The notes beneath the pieces were generated by a model. That model was not told the DNA's origin and searched no databases. It saw nothing but the letters and a program-made list of their open reading frames with translations. DNA of 64,000 nucleotides from Kosakonia sp. BYX6 (GTDB taxonomy: Bacteria > Pseudomonadota > Gammaproteobacteria > Enterobacterales > Enterobacteriaceae): positions 1,584,406 to 1,648,405 of the forward strand of contig NZ_CP151800.1 in assembly GCF_038449125.1 (NCBI RefSeq), read 5' to 3'. Positions 9,345 through 18,903 of the stretch are shown piece by piece. The first letter of the stretch is position 1. Each line of letters opens with the position of its first letter. Position numbers and translations under genes: made by a program.

Positions 9345-10559
9345 ATGTTAAATGTGGAGATGTTATCGACCGGCGATGAAGTACTGCATGGTCAAATTAT
9401 TGATACCAATGCGGCCTGGCTGGCTGACTTTTTCTTTAACCAGGGGCTGCCGTTAACGCGCCGCAATACCGTCGGCGACAATCTCGACGATCTAGTGACC
9501 ATTTTGCGTGAGCGCAGCGAACAGGCGGATGTGCTGATTGTTAATGGTGGGCTGGGGCCAACCAGCGACGACCTGAGCGCAATGGCCGCGGCGACGGCGA
9601 AAGGCGAGGGCTTGGTGTTGCACGAAGCCTGGCTGGCGCAGATGGAACGTTTTTTCACCGAGCGCGGTCGCGTGATGGCGCCGAGCAACCGCAAACAGGC
9701 GGAAATTCCGGCCAGCGCAGAGCTGGTGGATAACCCGGTCGGCACCGCTTGCGGTTTCGCTATCCAGTTGAATCGCTGCCTGATGTTTTTCACTCCCGGC
9801 GTGCCGTCGGAATTCAAAGTGATGGTCGAGCGCGAAATCCTGCCGCGTCTGCGCGAGCGCTTTACCTTACCGCAACCGCCGGTTTGCCTGCGCCTTACCA
9901 CGTTTGGCCGCTCGGAAAGCGACCTGGCGCAGAGCCTTCAACACCTCGACCTGCCGCCAGGCGTGGTGATGGGCTACCGTTCATCGATGCCGATTATTGA
10001 ATTGAAACTGACCGGCCCGGCAGAGCAGCGCACGGCGATGGAAGCCCTGTGGCCGGAAGTGAAACGCGTGGCGGGCGAGAGCCTGATTTTCGAAGGAACC
10101 GACGGGTTACCCACTGCGTTGGCCGCTGCCCTGCGCGAGCGCCAGTTAAGCCTGACTCTGAGCGAGCAGTTCACCGGCGGGTTAGTGGCCCTGCAACTCT
10201 CCCGCGCGGGTGCGCCGCTACTGGCCAGCGAAGTCTTGCCTTCGCAGGCGGAAGCGCTGGCGCAAACCGCTCGCTGGACCACCGAACTGCGCGACCGGCA
10301 TCTTGCCGGGCTGGCATTAACCGTGACCGGCCTTGAAGACGATTGCCTGAACTTCGCGCTGGCAACGCCGGAAGGCACGCGCGCATTGCGGGTGAAATTC
10401 AACACCAACCGCCACGGTCTGGTGGTGCGCCAGGAAGTATGCGCGATGATGGCGTTGAATATCCTGCGCCGCTGGCTGGCGGGCAAAGACATTGCCAGCG
10501 ACCACGGCTGGATCAATGTCGTCGAAACCCTGTCGGTGGAGCAAACGCCGCTAGCCTAA
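9345..10559 (+). CDS. yfaY: CinA-like protein YfaY (nicotinamide-nucleotide amidohydrolase paralogue)
   Basis: The 404 residues carry an N-terminal MoCF/COG1058 domain (MLSTGDEVLHGQIIDTN, NGGLGPTSDD, FTPGVPSEF) and a C-terminal CinA/PncC-like domain. In active PncC the catalytic serine lies in an ESCTGG motif; here the equivalent reads SEQFTGG, so the serine is replaced by Gln and deamidase activity is unlikely. The ATG at 9345 is preceded by CAGGAGC. Its 3' end overlaps the convergent glpC by 9 bp. Confidence 0.88.
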   Translation: MLNVEMLSTGDEVLHGQIIDTNAAWLADFFFNQGLPLTRRNTVGDNLDDLVTILRERSEQADVLIVNGGLGPTSDDLSAMAAATAKGEGLVLHEAWLAQMERFFTERGRVMAPSNRKQAEIPASAELVDNPVGTACGFAIQLNRCLMFFTPGVPSEFKVMVEREILPRLRERFTLPQPPVCLRLTTFGRSESDLAQSLQHLDLPPGVVMGYRSSMPIIELKLTGPAEQRTAMEALWPEVKRVAGESLIFEGTDGLPTALAAALRERQLSLTLSEQFTGGLVALQLSRAGAPLLASEVLPSQAEALAQTARWTTELRDRHLAGLALTVTGLEDDCLNFALATPEGTRALRVKFNTNRHGLVVRQEVCAMMALNILRRWLAGKDIASDHGWINVVETLSVEQTPLA

Positions 10560-11741
10560 TGCGCGCGCCAGCAAAGTAATGGGATGTTCGCAGCGTTTGC
10601 TGGTGGACATCTCAATCTGCCATTTACAGGTTTCGCAATCTGTTATCACCAGATCCGCGCCGCTGGCTTCAATCTGCGCAAACAGCGGTGCGCCAATCGC
10701 CTGCGAGGTCGGGTAGTTTTCACTTTTGAAACCATACGTCCCGGCAATCCCGCAGCAGCGCGAATCCAGCACTGTGAGTTCCAGCCCCGGAATGCGTCGC
10801 AACAGCTCCAGCGTGTAGTGCGTCCAGCCCATTTTTTCCATATGACACGGCGTGTGATAAACCACTTTCAGCGGCGTCTCGCGAAGCGTCAGGCTGCGCC
10901 CTTCGTCGAGCATGCGCCAAATCCAGCGCGTGGCTAAATCGATATGTGCACGCACATGGCTGTTATCTACTTCCAATAGGTGCGGGTACTCATCGCGCAA
11001 GGTAAATGTGCAGGTGGAGGAGGTGGCAATCACCGGCAGGCCATCCATGCCAATTGCCTGCTCCAACGATTGCACATTACACTGCGCCTGCTTTTTCGCT
11101 TTGTCGAAAAATCCGTTGGCAATCAGTGGCACGCCGCAGCACTTCTCCCGTTGTAATAACTGCACGCCGATGCCCATATGATTCAGTACCTGAATCAGAT
11201 CCTTGCCCAGTTGCGGGTGGTTGTAATTGACATAGCAACCGTGGAAAAACGCCACCTGCTGCGCGAACGTCTGCTGTTTGGCCGCGACGCTGCGATACCA
11301 ACGGCGAAATGTGCCGTTGGAATATTTTGGCAACGTGCGGTGATGATCAATTTTTAAAGCTTTATCCAATAACTGACGCACCGGTTTTAAAGACGTTGCG
11401 GCATTAACCAGCGGGGCTACCGGTGTAGAAAGTGTGCCCATCAAATCGGTGTGGCTGAGGATCGCGTTACGCACGGAAAACGGTTTTGTTGCGTACTGCG
11501 CCCGGGCGCGCTGAATAATATCGCCGATTTTTACCCCCGACGGGCAGGCGGTTTCGCACCGTTTGCAGTTTGTGCAGTACTTCAACGCCTCGTCATACAG
11601 CGCGGCATCTTTCAGGCGAAGCCGCTCGCCATCCGGGCCGGCCTGTTTCGGGCCGGGATACGCCGGGTTAACGCGGCTGACCGGGCACGCGGTGGTGCAG
11701 ACGGTACATTTGATACAGCTTTCAAATGGGCTGCTGTTCAT
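10551..11741 (-). CDS. glpC: Anaerobic glycerol-3-phosphate dehydrogenase subunit C
   Basis: Iron-sulfur membrane-anchor subunit that passes electrons from GlpAB to the quinone pool. The 396 residues match E. coli GlpC. Two ferredoxin-type clusters are visible near the N-terminus (CIKCTVCTTACP and CTNCKRCETACP), then two cysteine-rich CCG domains (CCGVPL, CCGIAG) of the heterodisulfide-reductase type. The start at 11741 overlaps the glpB stop by one base and is preceded by AGGGAGG. Confidence 0.96.
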   Translation of the reverse strand: MNSSPFESCIKCTVCTTACPVSRVNPAYPGPKQAGPDGERLRLKDAALYDEALKYCTNCKRCETACPSGVKIGDIIQRARAQYATKPFSVRNAILSHTDLMGTLSTPVAPLVNAATSLKPVRQLLDKALKIDHHRTLPKYSNGTFRRWYRSVAAKQQTFAQQVAFFHGCYVNYNHPQLGKDLIQVLNHMGIGVQLLQREKCCGVPLIANGFFDKAKKQAQCNVQSLEQAIGMDGLPVIATSSTCTFTLRDEYPHLLEVDNSHVRAHIDLATRWIWRMLDEGRSLTLRETPLKVVYHTPCHMEKMGWTHYTLELLRRIPGLELTVLDSRCCGIAGTYGFKSENYPTSQAIGAPLFAQIEASGADLVITDCETCKWQIEMSTSKRCEHPITLLARALG

Positions 11742-12994
11742 TATTCGCCTCCCTGAGCTAGGATCTGTTGCGCCGCGTGCAGCGCGGTCACGGCGCAAAC
11801 ACCTGCGCCACAGCCCTGCGCGATGGCATCAAACCCGCCCAACACAGAGCCGATAACAAAGAGATTGTCCAGCGCCTCGCCGTGTCGCAGGCCGTGCAGA
11901 TGTTCATCGGTTCGCACGCCGAATTGTTGCCATGGCTGCGTATCAAACACATCGTCGCGATACCAGTCGCGCCGTTCTGCGCTTTGCAACACATCCAGAT
12001 CAAACACCGCTTCGCGTACGCGATCGCGCCCGGCGATTAATCCGTTACTGAAAAAACTGCCGCTGGCGAGCACCACATGGCGCGCGCGCAGCGGGATATC
12101 TTCATGCTTGCGCGTCCATAACTGCGTGACGCGCGCGTTGTTAGTATCGGCGCGCAGCACGTCATCGCCGGGCATCCAGTTTCCGCCGCTGCGGGTAAAG
12201 CGCTGTTGCAGCAAATGTTGCATGCGCATGCCCGGCACAGACGGCGGCAGCGTCGGCAACAGGCGCAGCGGGCAGGCGAGTTGTTGGTTCAGGCGATCAA
12301 ACACAACACTGTCCGTCAGGCCAAAACAGGCGGGCAGGTAGAGCATTTCATACTGCTCGCTCAGCGGGCGCAGCGCTGCATACAGTGCCTCAAAGTGTTC
12401 CGGCAAATCCAGTTGGCGGGCGATATTGACGGCGCGGAACTCACTGGCGTTATCGCGTAGCCGGTCAAGCAGCGGTAGCTCGATCTCTTCGGCCTGGGCG
12501 TCAATGCCGCGTTTACGCAGTGCGCCAGCGGCGAGTTGTGGCTGAAAATCGAGAAAACCACTGATGCCAACCACGCCGGTGTGTAGCCGGGTCTGCGTTT
12601 TTAACGGTACTTCCTGCGGGCTAAGCCACGCCTGGCGGAAGGTTCCGAGCGGAGTGACGCGCTGGTGCGGCGTATCCACATCGCCCTGTAACGCCAGACC
12701 GCAATCGGCGAGCAGGGTTTGCGTTTGCTGCGCATACTGGCGCACGCGCTGTGCGCCAAGCCGGGCATAGGGATGTTCGCTATGCTGTTGCTGAAGCTGG
12801 GCGATTGCGCTTTCCAGGTTGTCGACCGGCTGGCCGTCCGGCAGATACGACAGTAAATCTAACGAACCGGAGGAGAAGCTCAGCGCACTCTGGCCCCGGC
12901 TGACAATGGCGCAGCGCTGGCCGCTTTCGCTTAGGCGAATCCCGCACAGCAACCCCGCCAGCCCGCCGCCAATGATCACCGTATCAAATCTCAT
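11741..12994 (-). CDS. glpB: Anaerobic glycerol-3-phosphate dehydrogenase subunit B
   Basis: FMN/FAD-containing subunit of the anaerobic dehydrogenase complex, 417 residues. The N-terminal Rossmann motif is DTVIIGGGLAGLLCGIRL and a second dinucleotide-type segment near the C-terminus reads LFVIGSVLGGFD...GCGAGV. The ATG at 12994 overlaps the glpA end by 11 bp; the long reading frame upstream of it is simply glpA read in another frame. Stop overlaps the glpC start (TAATG). Confidence 0.95.
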   Translation of the reverse strand: MRFDTVIIGGGLAGLLCGIRLSESGQRCAIVSRGQSALSFSSGSLDLLSYLPDGQPVDNLESAIAQLQQQHSEHPYARLGAQRVRQYAQQTQTLLADCGLALQGDVDTPHQRVTPLGTFRQAWLSPQEVPLKTQTRLHTGVVGISGFLDFQPQLAAGALRKRGIDAQAEEIELPLLDRLRDNASEFRAVNIARQLDLPEHFEALYAALRPLSEQYEMLYLPACFGLTDSVVFDRLNQQLACPLRLLPTLPPSVPGMRMQHLLQQRFTRSGGNWMPGDDVLRADTNNARVTQLWTRKHEDIPLRARHVVLASGSFFSNGLIAGRDRVREAVFDLDVLQSAERRDWYRDDVFDTQPWQQFGVRTDEHLHGLRHGEALDNLFVIGSVLGGFDAIAQGCGAGVCAVTALHAAQQILAQGGE

Positions 12995-14606
12995 CTTCCG
13001 TCTCCTTTTCCAGCCCGCACAAACCTTGATAAACCCAGCGTGTAAACTCGCTTTCGCGTAACGCATCGCCCCAGGCGACAGGTTTAATGCCTTTCCAACG
13101 CTCGTTGAGAAAATCCACCAGTTGGCTGAGGGATTCGTTTTCGTTGGTGACATGCAGCCGGTTGAGTAACCCGGCGGCGCGACAGGCGCAGAGTTCGCCC
13201 TGGCAAGTTCCCATGCCGACGCGCGTGCGGCGGCGCAAATCCAGCAGCGAGTGGACGTTGAGGTTCTCCACTGCATATTGCACTTCGCCCGCCGTGACCG
13301 CTTCGCACTCGCACACCAGGCTGCGATTATGCCGATCGCCGCCCAGCCAGCCCGGCGTGCGATCGCCATGGCGATAAACCGCAGAGCCGCGTAGCGGCGT
13401 GGGCAGCGAGATGATTTTTTTCAGCGCCTGTTCGGTGGATTCGCGCGAACCGGGCAGCGCCGTGGTGGCGGTGGTGCAGGTGGCGCTGTGGTTCAGTTTG
13501 CGGCACACCGCATCTGTCGCCCATTCCGCCATCAGGCGGTAGGTCATTAACTTGCCGCCGGTGATGGTGATAAAACCCTCCAGCCCGTCGCGTTTGGCGT
13601 GATCCAGCAGCACAATGCCCCGGCTGACGTTGCGCCCGCTGGGATCATCATCGCTGGCGACCAGCGGGCGAACCCCGGCGTAAGCACGCAAAATGCGCGT
13701 GCGTGCCATGATTGGCGCCAGTTTTTCGCCTTCGCGCAGCAAAATATCCACTTCATCGGGCGTCACGCGCAGGTTATCGATATCGGCATAATCGATGTGT
13801 GTCGAGGTGGTGCCAATCAGGGAAATGGTGTCGCCAGGCACCAGAATGTCGGCGTCGGCCGGTTTGCGGCAGCGGTTGATCACATGTTGGTTGATGCGGT
13901 GATCGAGGATCAGCAGCGCGCCTTTCGCCGGGAACATGTGAATGCGCAGGTCGGCATATTCGGTGATGCGCTGGCCCCAAATTCCGGCGGCATTCACCAC
14001 GATGGGAGCGTAGATCTCCTGCGTTTCGCCGCTGGCCGCGTGTCGCAAACGCACGCCGCGCACCGTATCGCCCTCGCGAATCAACCCGCAGACTTCATGC
14101 CCGGTGAGGATTTTCGCGCCGTGTTCGCGGGCATCCAGCATATTGCTGGCAGTCAGGCGGAAGGGATCGACGGTGCCGTCCGGCACGCGCACGGCGCCAA
14201 TCAAGGCCGGGTTCGCGGCAGGCTCTATGCGCAAGGCATCCTGCGGCGAAATCGCCTGCGCCGGAATACCGGCTTGCAAACAGGCGTCGATAAACAGTTT
14301 CTGATAGCCAAGGTCATCTTCGGGCAGGGTGATAAACAGGCCATCGGTCGGTTCAATACAGTGGCGGGCAATGCGTTTGAGGATTTGGTTTTCAGCGATA
14401 CATTCGCGCGCGGATTCATTATCCGTCACCGCATAACGCGCGCCGCTGTGCAGTAACCCGTGGTTACGCCCGGTCGCGCCGGTGGCGATATCGTGGCGTT
14501 CGAGCAGCACCGCGCGCAGGCCGCGCAGGGCGCAATCGCGGGCAATGCCAGCGCCCGTTGCGCCGCCGCCGATAATGATCACATCGTAGTCACTGGAGTT
14601 AGGCAT
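12984..14606 (-). CDS. glpA: Anaerobic glycerol-3-phosphate dehydrogenase subunit A
   Basis: Catalytic FAD subunit oxidising glycerol-3-phosphate to dihydroxyacetone phosphate, 540 residues. It has the FAD motif DVIIIGGGATGAGIARD, the ATGRNHGLLHSGARY signature, and a C-terminal BFD-like [2Fe-2S] region with cysteines in LVCECEAVTAGE and GTCQGELCACRAAG. The ATG at 14606 gives the family N-terminus. First gene of glpABC, divergent from glpTQ across a shared 277-bp control region. Confidence 0.96.
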   Translation of the reverse strand: MPNSSDYDVIIIGGGATGAGIARDCALRGLRAVLLERHDIATGATGRNHGLLHSGARYAVTDNESARECIAENQILKRIARHCIEPTDGLFITLPEDDLGYQKLFIDACLQAGIPAQAISPQDALRIEPAANPALIGAVRVPDGTVDPFRLTASNMLDAREHGAKILTGHEVCGLIREGDTVRGVRLRHAASGETQEIYAPIVVNAAGIWGQRITEYADLRIHMFPAKGALLILDHRINQHVINRCRKPADADILVPGDTISLIGTTSTHIDYADIDNLRVTPDEVDILLREGEKLAPIMARTRILRAYAGVRPLVASDDDPSGRNVSRGIVLLDHAKRDGLEGFITITGGKLMTYRLMAEWATDAVCRKLNHSATCTTATTALPGSRESTEQALKKIISLPTPLRGSAVYRHGDRTPGWLGGDRHNRSLVCECEAVTAGEVQYAVENLNVHSLLDLRRRTRVGMGTCQGELCACRAAGLLNRLHVTNENESLSQLVDFLNERWKGIKPVAWGDALRESEFTRWVYQGLCGLEKETEDEI

Positions 14607-14821
14607 GGTGGTGTCCTGGCTAGTCGACGTTCTTTGCCGGCCATTTAGCCATACTCTTGCTGTGGTTTGTTTGATATCGCGCATAAACGAACAAAAAACG
14701 AAAATAACAGACACCTTTGAGCACGAAGTTAGATGTTTGTCATATTTCTGTAACATTATCTACGACATTTTGTTTTATCTGGTCAAAACTATCTCTACAC
14801 TTCGCCGCGATTAACTCAAAT

Positions 14822-14841
14822 TATGTTCGTTTTCACTCATG
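14822..14841. promoter_or_regulatory. Candidate GlpR operator between glpA and glpT
   Basis: TATGTTCGTTTTCACTCATG agrees with the E. coli GlpR consensus (WATGTTCGWTAWCGAACATW) at about 15 of 20 positions, including a perfect left half. It lies 42 bp upstream of glpT. A weaker half-site, TTTGTTCGTTT on the minus strand, lies near 14680-14695. GlpR control of both operons is known in E. coli; binding here is inferred. Confidence 0.55.
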
Positions 14842-14883
14842 ATGATTAATGTCATGAGCCTTACCGCGCCACGGAGGCCGCTT

Positions 14884-16236
14884 ATGCTGAGCATTTTCAA
14901 ACCTGCCCCTCACCAATCGCGTTTGCCGGACGCACAGGTTGACCCGTTATATCGCCGTTTACGCTGGCAAATCTTTCTTGGCATCTTCTTCGGTTACGCC
15001 GCGTATTACCTGGTGCGCAAAAACTTCGCGTTGGCGATGCCGTATTTGGTTGAGCAGGGTTTTTCCCGTGGCGATCTGGGCTTTGCGTTGTCGGGCATTT
15101 CCATTGCGTACGGTTTTTCGAAATTCATTATGGGCTCGGTCTCGGACCGCTCGAACCCGCGCGTCTTCTTGCCTGCCGGGTTGATTCTGGCGGCAGCGGT
15201 GATGCTGTTTATGGGCTTTGTGCCGTGGGCCACCTCCAGCATCATGATTATGTTTGTGCTGTTGTTTCTCTGCGGCTGGTTCCAGGGTATGGGCTGGCCG
15301 CCGTGCGGTCGTACGATGGTGCACTGGTGGTCGCAAAAAGAGCGCGGCGGCATTGTTTCGGTATGGAACTGCGCGCATAACGTCGGCGGCGGCATTCCGC
15401 CGTTGCTGTTCCTGTTAGGGATGGCGTGGTTTAACGACTGGCATGCGGCGCTGTATATGCCCGCTTTCGGCGCGATTCTGGTGGCGATTATCGCCTTCGC
15501 CCTGATGCGCGATACCCCGCAGTCCTGCGGTTTACCGCCGATTGAAGAGTACAAAAACGACTACCCGGACGATTACAGCGACAAGCACGAAGAAGAACTG
15601 TCGGCGAAGCAGATCTTTATGCAGTACATCTTGCCGAACAAATTGCTGTGGTATATCGCGGTGGCGAACGTATTTGTCTACCTGCTGCGTTACGGCATTC
15701 TCGACTGGTCACCGACCTACCTGAAAGAGGTGAAGCACTTCGCGCTGGATAAATCCTCGTGGGCGTACTTCCTGTATGAATACGCGGGCATTCCCGGCAC
15801 GCTGCTGTGTGGCTGGATGTCGGACAAAGTGTTCCGCGGCAACCGTGGCGCGACCGGCGTGTTCTTTATGACGCTGGTGACCATCGCGACGGTCGTTTAC
15901 TGGCTGAACCCGCCGGGCAACCCGAGCGTGGACATGGCCTGCATGATCATCATTGGCTTCTTGATTTACGGCCCGGTGATGCTGATTGGTTTGCATGCGC
16001 TGGAGCTGGCACCGAAAAAGGCCGCCGGTACCGCAGCGGGCTTTACCGGCTTGTTTGGTTATCTCGGCGGTTCCGTCGCTGCCAGCGCCATTGTCGGTTA
16101 TACCGTGGATTTCTTCGGTTGGGACGGCGGCTTTATGGTGATGATTGGCGGTAGCATTCTGGCGGTATTGTTGCTGATTGTTGTGATGATCGGCGAAAAA
16201 CGCCACCACGCCGACGTGCTTGCGCGCCGTCAATAA
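14884..16236 (+). CDS. glpT: Glycerol-3-phosphate transporter GlpT
   Basis: Inner-membrane MFS antiporter exchanging glycerol-3-phosphate for phosphate; in E. coli it is also the fosfomycin entry route. The 450 residues hold 12 hydrophobic spans in two halves with a hydrophilic central loop ([19 protein letters not shown]). Conserved stretches include [14 protein letters not shown] and the organophosphate:Pi antiporter signature around [18 protein letters not shown] 14884 follows GGAGG. Linked to glpQ by an 11-bp gap. Confidence 0.97.
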   Translation: MLSIFKPAPHQSRLPDAQVDPLYRRLRWQIFLGIFFGYAAYYLVRKNFALAMPYLVEQGFSRGDLGFALSGISIAYGFSKFIMGSVSDRSNPRVFLPAGLILAAAVMLFMGFVPWATSSIMIMFVLLFLCGWFQGMGWPPCGRTMVHWWSQKERGGIVSVWNCAHNVGGGIPPLLFLLGMAWFNDWHAALYMPAFGAILVAIIAFALMRDTPQSCGLPPIEEYKNDYPDDYSDKHEEELSAKQIFMQYILPNKLLWYIAVANVFVYLLRYGILDWSPTYLKEVKHFALDKSSWAYFLYEYAGIPGTLLCGWMSDKVFRGNRGATGVFFMTLVTIATVVYWLNPPGNPSVDMACMIIIGFLIYGPVMLIGLHALELAPKKAAGTAAGFTGLFGYLGGSVAASAIVGYTVDFFGWDGGFMVMIGGSILAVLLLIVVMIGEKRHHADVLARRQ

Positions 16237-16247
16237 AAGGAGCCGTA

Positions 16248-17318
16248 ATGAAAACCACTTTTACGCGTATTACCTCAGGTCTGCTGCTGGCAGGCCTGAT
16301 GGCAAGCCAGGCGCTGGCTGCCGATAAACTGGTTATCGCCCATCGTGGCGCCAGCGGTTATTTGCCGGAGCACACGCTGCCCGCCAAAGCGATGGCCTAC
16401 GCGCAGGGCGCGGATTATCTGGAGCAGGATTTGGTGATGACCAAAGACGACCGCTTGGTTGTCTTGCACGATCATTATCTGGATCGCGTGACGGATGTCG
16501 CCGAGCGTTTCCCGGAACGAGCCCGTAAAGATGGACGTTTTTACGCCATCGATTTCACGCTGGATGAGATCCGCTCGCTGAAATTCACCGAAGGCTTTGA
16601 GCTGGAAAACGGCAAAAAAGAGCAGGTGTTTCCGGGGCGTTTCCCGATGGGCAAATCCGATTTCCGGATTCATACCTTTGAAGAGGAAATTGAGTTTGTG
16701 CAGGGGCTGAACCACTCCACCGGCAAAAACATTGGTATCTACCCGGAAATTAAAGCGCCGTGGTTCCATCATCAGGAAGGCAAAGACATTGCGACGGCGA
16801 CGCTGGACGTGCTGAAAAAGTACGGTTACACCCGCAAGCAGGACAAAGTTTATTTGCAGTGTTTTGACGCCGATGAACTGAAGCGTATTAAGAACGAACT
16901 GGAACCGAAGATGGGGATGGATCTCAATCTGGTACAGTTGATTGCCTACACCAAATGGCAAGAAACCCAGCAGAAACAGCCGGATGGGAAATGGGTTAAT
17001 TACAACTATGATTGGATGCTGAAACCGGGCGCGATGAAAGAGATTGCCAAATACGCTGACGGAATTGGTCCGGATTACCATATGTTGGTGGCGGATGGTT
17101 CAACGCCAAATAGCGTGAAACTGACCGCGATGGCGAAAGAGGCGCATGCCAGCCATTTGCAGGTGCACCCGTTTACCGTGCGCGCCGATCAGTTGCCGGA
17201 GTACGCCAGCGATGTGAATCAGCTTTACGATGTGTTGTACAACCAGGCCGGGGTAGATGGGTTATTTACCGATTTCCCGGACAAAGCGGTGCAGTTTTTA
17301 AAAGATAAGCCGTTGTAG
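16248..17318 (+). CDS. glpQ: Periplasmic glycerophosphodiester phosphodiesterase GlpQ
   Basis: Hydrolyses glycerophosphodiesters in the periplasm to supply glycerol-3-phosphate for GlpT. The 356-residue product has a signal peptide at about 1-24 (ending ASQALA) and the GDPD catalytic motifs HRGASGYLPEHT, EQDLVMTKDDRLVVLHDHYLD and YPEIKAP. AAAGGAGCC precedes the ATG. Second gene of glpTQ. Confidence 0.97.
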   Translation: MKTTFTRITSGLLLAGLMASQALAADKLVIAHRGASGYLPEHTLPAKAMAYAQGADYLEQDLVMTKDDRLVVLHDHYLDRVTDVAERFPERARKDGRFYAIDFTLDEIRSLKFTEGFELENGKKEQVFPGRFPMGKSDFRIHTFEEEIEFVQGLNHSTGKNIGIYPEIKAPWFHHQEGKDIATATLDVLKKYGYTRKQDKVYLQCFDADELKRIKNELEPKMGMDLNLVQLIAYTKWQETQQKQPDGKWVNYNYDWMLKPGAMKEIAKYADGIGPDYHMLVADGSTPNSVKLTAMAKEAHASHLQVHPFTVRADQLPEYASDVNQLYDVLYNQAGVDGLFTDFPDKAVQFLKDKPL

Positions 17319-17328
17319 GTTGCAAACC

Positions 17329-17360
17329 GTAGGTCGGATAAGGCGGAGCCGCCATCCGAC
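17329..17360. repeat. REP-like palindromic element
   Basis: GTAGGTCGGATAAGGCGGAG followed by CCGCCATCCGAC forms a near-perfect hairpin (GTCGGAT / ATCCGAC outer stem, GGCG / CGCC inner stem). It matches the enterobacterial REP consensus and lies between the convergent glpQ and yfaE, a typical REP position. Confidence 0.8.
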
Positions 17361-17381
17361 ATTTTTATCAGGCCTGCGGGT

Positions 17382-17636
17382 TTACATCTCGATTTCGATA
17401 TCGCCTTTTGCCCGGCAGCAGCAGGGCAAAATTTCCCCTTCGTTGATAAAGGCCAGCGGCTCGGTAATCCAGTCAACCTGGCCTGCCACCAGGCGACAGC
17501 GGCAGGAGCCGCAGTAGCCCGAGCGGCACTGGTATTCAACTTCCACTTGTTGCGACTCAAGCGCCACCAGCAGAGAAGGGTGCTCATCCCGGCACTGCAC
17601 TTGCGTGCCGGAAAGGCGAAGCGTTATGCGGCTCAT
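17382..17636 (-). CDS. yfaE: Ribonucleotide reductase cofactor-maintenance ferredoxin YfaE
   Basis: [2Fe-2S] ferredoxin of 84 residues that maintains the diferric-tyrosyl cofactor of NrdB. The plant-type motif QCRSGYCGSC provides three cysteines and LPCCCRA the fourth. Its start overlaps the nrdB stop by one base, so it is probably co-translated with nrdB. Confidence 0.94.
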   Translation of the reverse strand: MSRITLRLSGTQVQCRDEHPSLLVALESQQVEVEYQCRSGYCGSCRCRLVAGQVDWITEPLAFINEGEILPCCCRAKGDIEIEM

Positions 17637-18766
17637 CAGAGCTGGAAGTTACTCAGATCGTCGGTATTGACTTCCGAGTCGATCTGGCCGACCAGATAGG
17701 AGCTGACTTCCACTTCCTGCGGCGCAACCTGCACGTTATCGGACACCAGCCAGGTGTTGATCCACGGAATCGGGTTGGAGCGGGTCTGGAACGGCAAATC
17801 GAGGCCGACCGCCTGCATACGGATATTGGTGATGTACTCCACGTACTGGCAGAGAATATCTTTGTTCAGGCCAATCATAGAACCGCCCTGGAACAGGTAT
17901 TCCGCCCACTCTTTTTCCTGCACCGCCGCCTGAACGAACAGGTCGTAGCACTCCTGCTTGCACGCTTCGGCAATCTCCGCCATTTCCGGATCATCGACGC
18001 CAGAACGCAGCAGGTTCAGCATATGTTGCGTCCCGGTCAGGTGCAGCGCTTCATCGCGGGCAATCAGACGGATAATTTTGGCGTTGCCTTCCATCAGTTC
18101 GCGCTCGGCGAAAGCGAAAGAGCACGCGAAGCTGACATAGAAGCGAATCGCTTCCAGCGCGTTCACGCTCATCAGGCACAGGTAGAGTTTCTTTTTCAAC
18201 TCGCGCAGGTTCACGGTCACGGTTTTGCCGTTCACCGTGTGTGTGCCTTCGCCGAGCAGATGCCAGTAGCTCGTCATCTCGATCAAATCATCGTAGAAGT
18301 GCGAAATGCCTTCCGCGCGCTTGAGGATCTGATCGTTGGTCACGATGTCGTCAAACACCACCGCCGGATCGTTAACGATATTGCGGATAATGTGGGTGTA
18401 TGAGCGCGAGTGGATAGTTTCTGAAAACGCCCAGGTTTCGACCCAGGTTTCCAGTTCCGGAATGGAGATCAGCGGCAGCAGCGCGACGTTCGGGCTACGA
18501 CCCTGAATGGAATCCAGCAGCGTCTGGTATTTCAGGTTGCTGATAAAAATGTGCTTTTCGTGTTCCGGCAGCGCCTGGAAATCGATGCGGTCGCGGGAAA
18601 CATCAACTTCTTCCGGACGCCAGAAAAAGGAGAGTTGTTTTTCAATCAGTTTTTCGAAGATGTCATATTTTTGCTGATCAAAGCGCGCCACGTTCACCGG
18701 CTGACCAAAGAACATCGGTTCCAGTAGCTGGTTGTTTTTCTTCTGTGAAAAGGTGGTGTAAGCCAT
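17636..18766 (-). CDS. nrdB: Class Ia ribonucleotide reductase beta subunit
   Basis: Radical-generating subunit of aerobic ribonucleotide reductase, 376 residues. Diiron ligands and the radical tyrosine are in the [15 protein letters not shown] helix and in [13 protein letters not shown]. The C-terminal tail [13 protein letters not shown] is the NrdA-docking peptide. Lies 137 bp downstream of nrdA, across an inverted REP pair. Confidence 0.97.
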   Translation of the reverse strand: MAYTTFSQKKNNQLLEPMFFGQPVNVARFDQQKYDIFEKLIEKQLSFFWRPEEVDVSRDRIDFQALPEHEKHIFISNLKYQTLLDSIQGRSPNVALLPLISIPELETWVETWAFSETIHSRSYTHIIRNIVNDPAVVFDDIVTNDQILKRAEGISHFYDDLIEMTSYWHLLGEGTHTVNGKTVTVNLRELKKKLYLCLMSVNALEAIRFYVSFACSFAFAERELMEGNAKIIRLIARDEALHLTGTQHMLNLLRSGVDDPEMAEIAEACKQECYDLFVQAAVQEKEWAEYLFQGGSMIGLNKDILCQYVEYITNIRMQAVGLDLPFQTRSNPIPWINTWLVSDNVQVAPQEVEVSSYLVGQIDSEVNTDDLSNFQL

Positions 18767-18814
18767 GAATGTAATGTGTCCTGTCTGAAATGAAATGCAG
18801 GATGGTGCTTCGAA

Positions 18815-18898
18815 TGCCGGAAGGCGCTGCGCTTATCCGGCCTACAATATCGCGTGATCATGTGTAGGCCGGATGAGGCGTTACGCCGCCATCCGGCA
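18815..18898. repeat. BIME: two inverted REP units between nrdA and nrdB
   Basis: One REP (about 18815-18846, ending CCGGCCTACA) faces a second (about 18863-18898, starting TGTAGGCCGGATGAGGCG). Each unit is itself a hairpin, and the pair forms a larger inverted repeat. It lies in the transcribed spacer between nrdA and nrdB, where it could affect mRNA stability or the NrdA:NrdB ratio. Confidence 0.85.
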
Positions 18899-18903
18899 CG
18901 AGA

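Noticed and set aside
11741..13369. Long 542-codon reading of glpB starting at 13369
   Set aside because: The first 125 codons overlap glpA in another frame; the conserved GlpB start is ATG 12994.
13599..14456. 285-codon frame antisense to glpA
   Set aside because: Shadow frame; glpA is clearly the real gene on the other strand.
14607..14821. Clear CRP sites in the glpA-glpT control region
   Set aside because: Expected from E. coli, but I could find no TGTGA-N6-TCACA match good enough to report.
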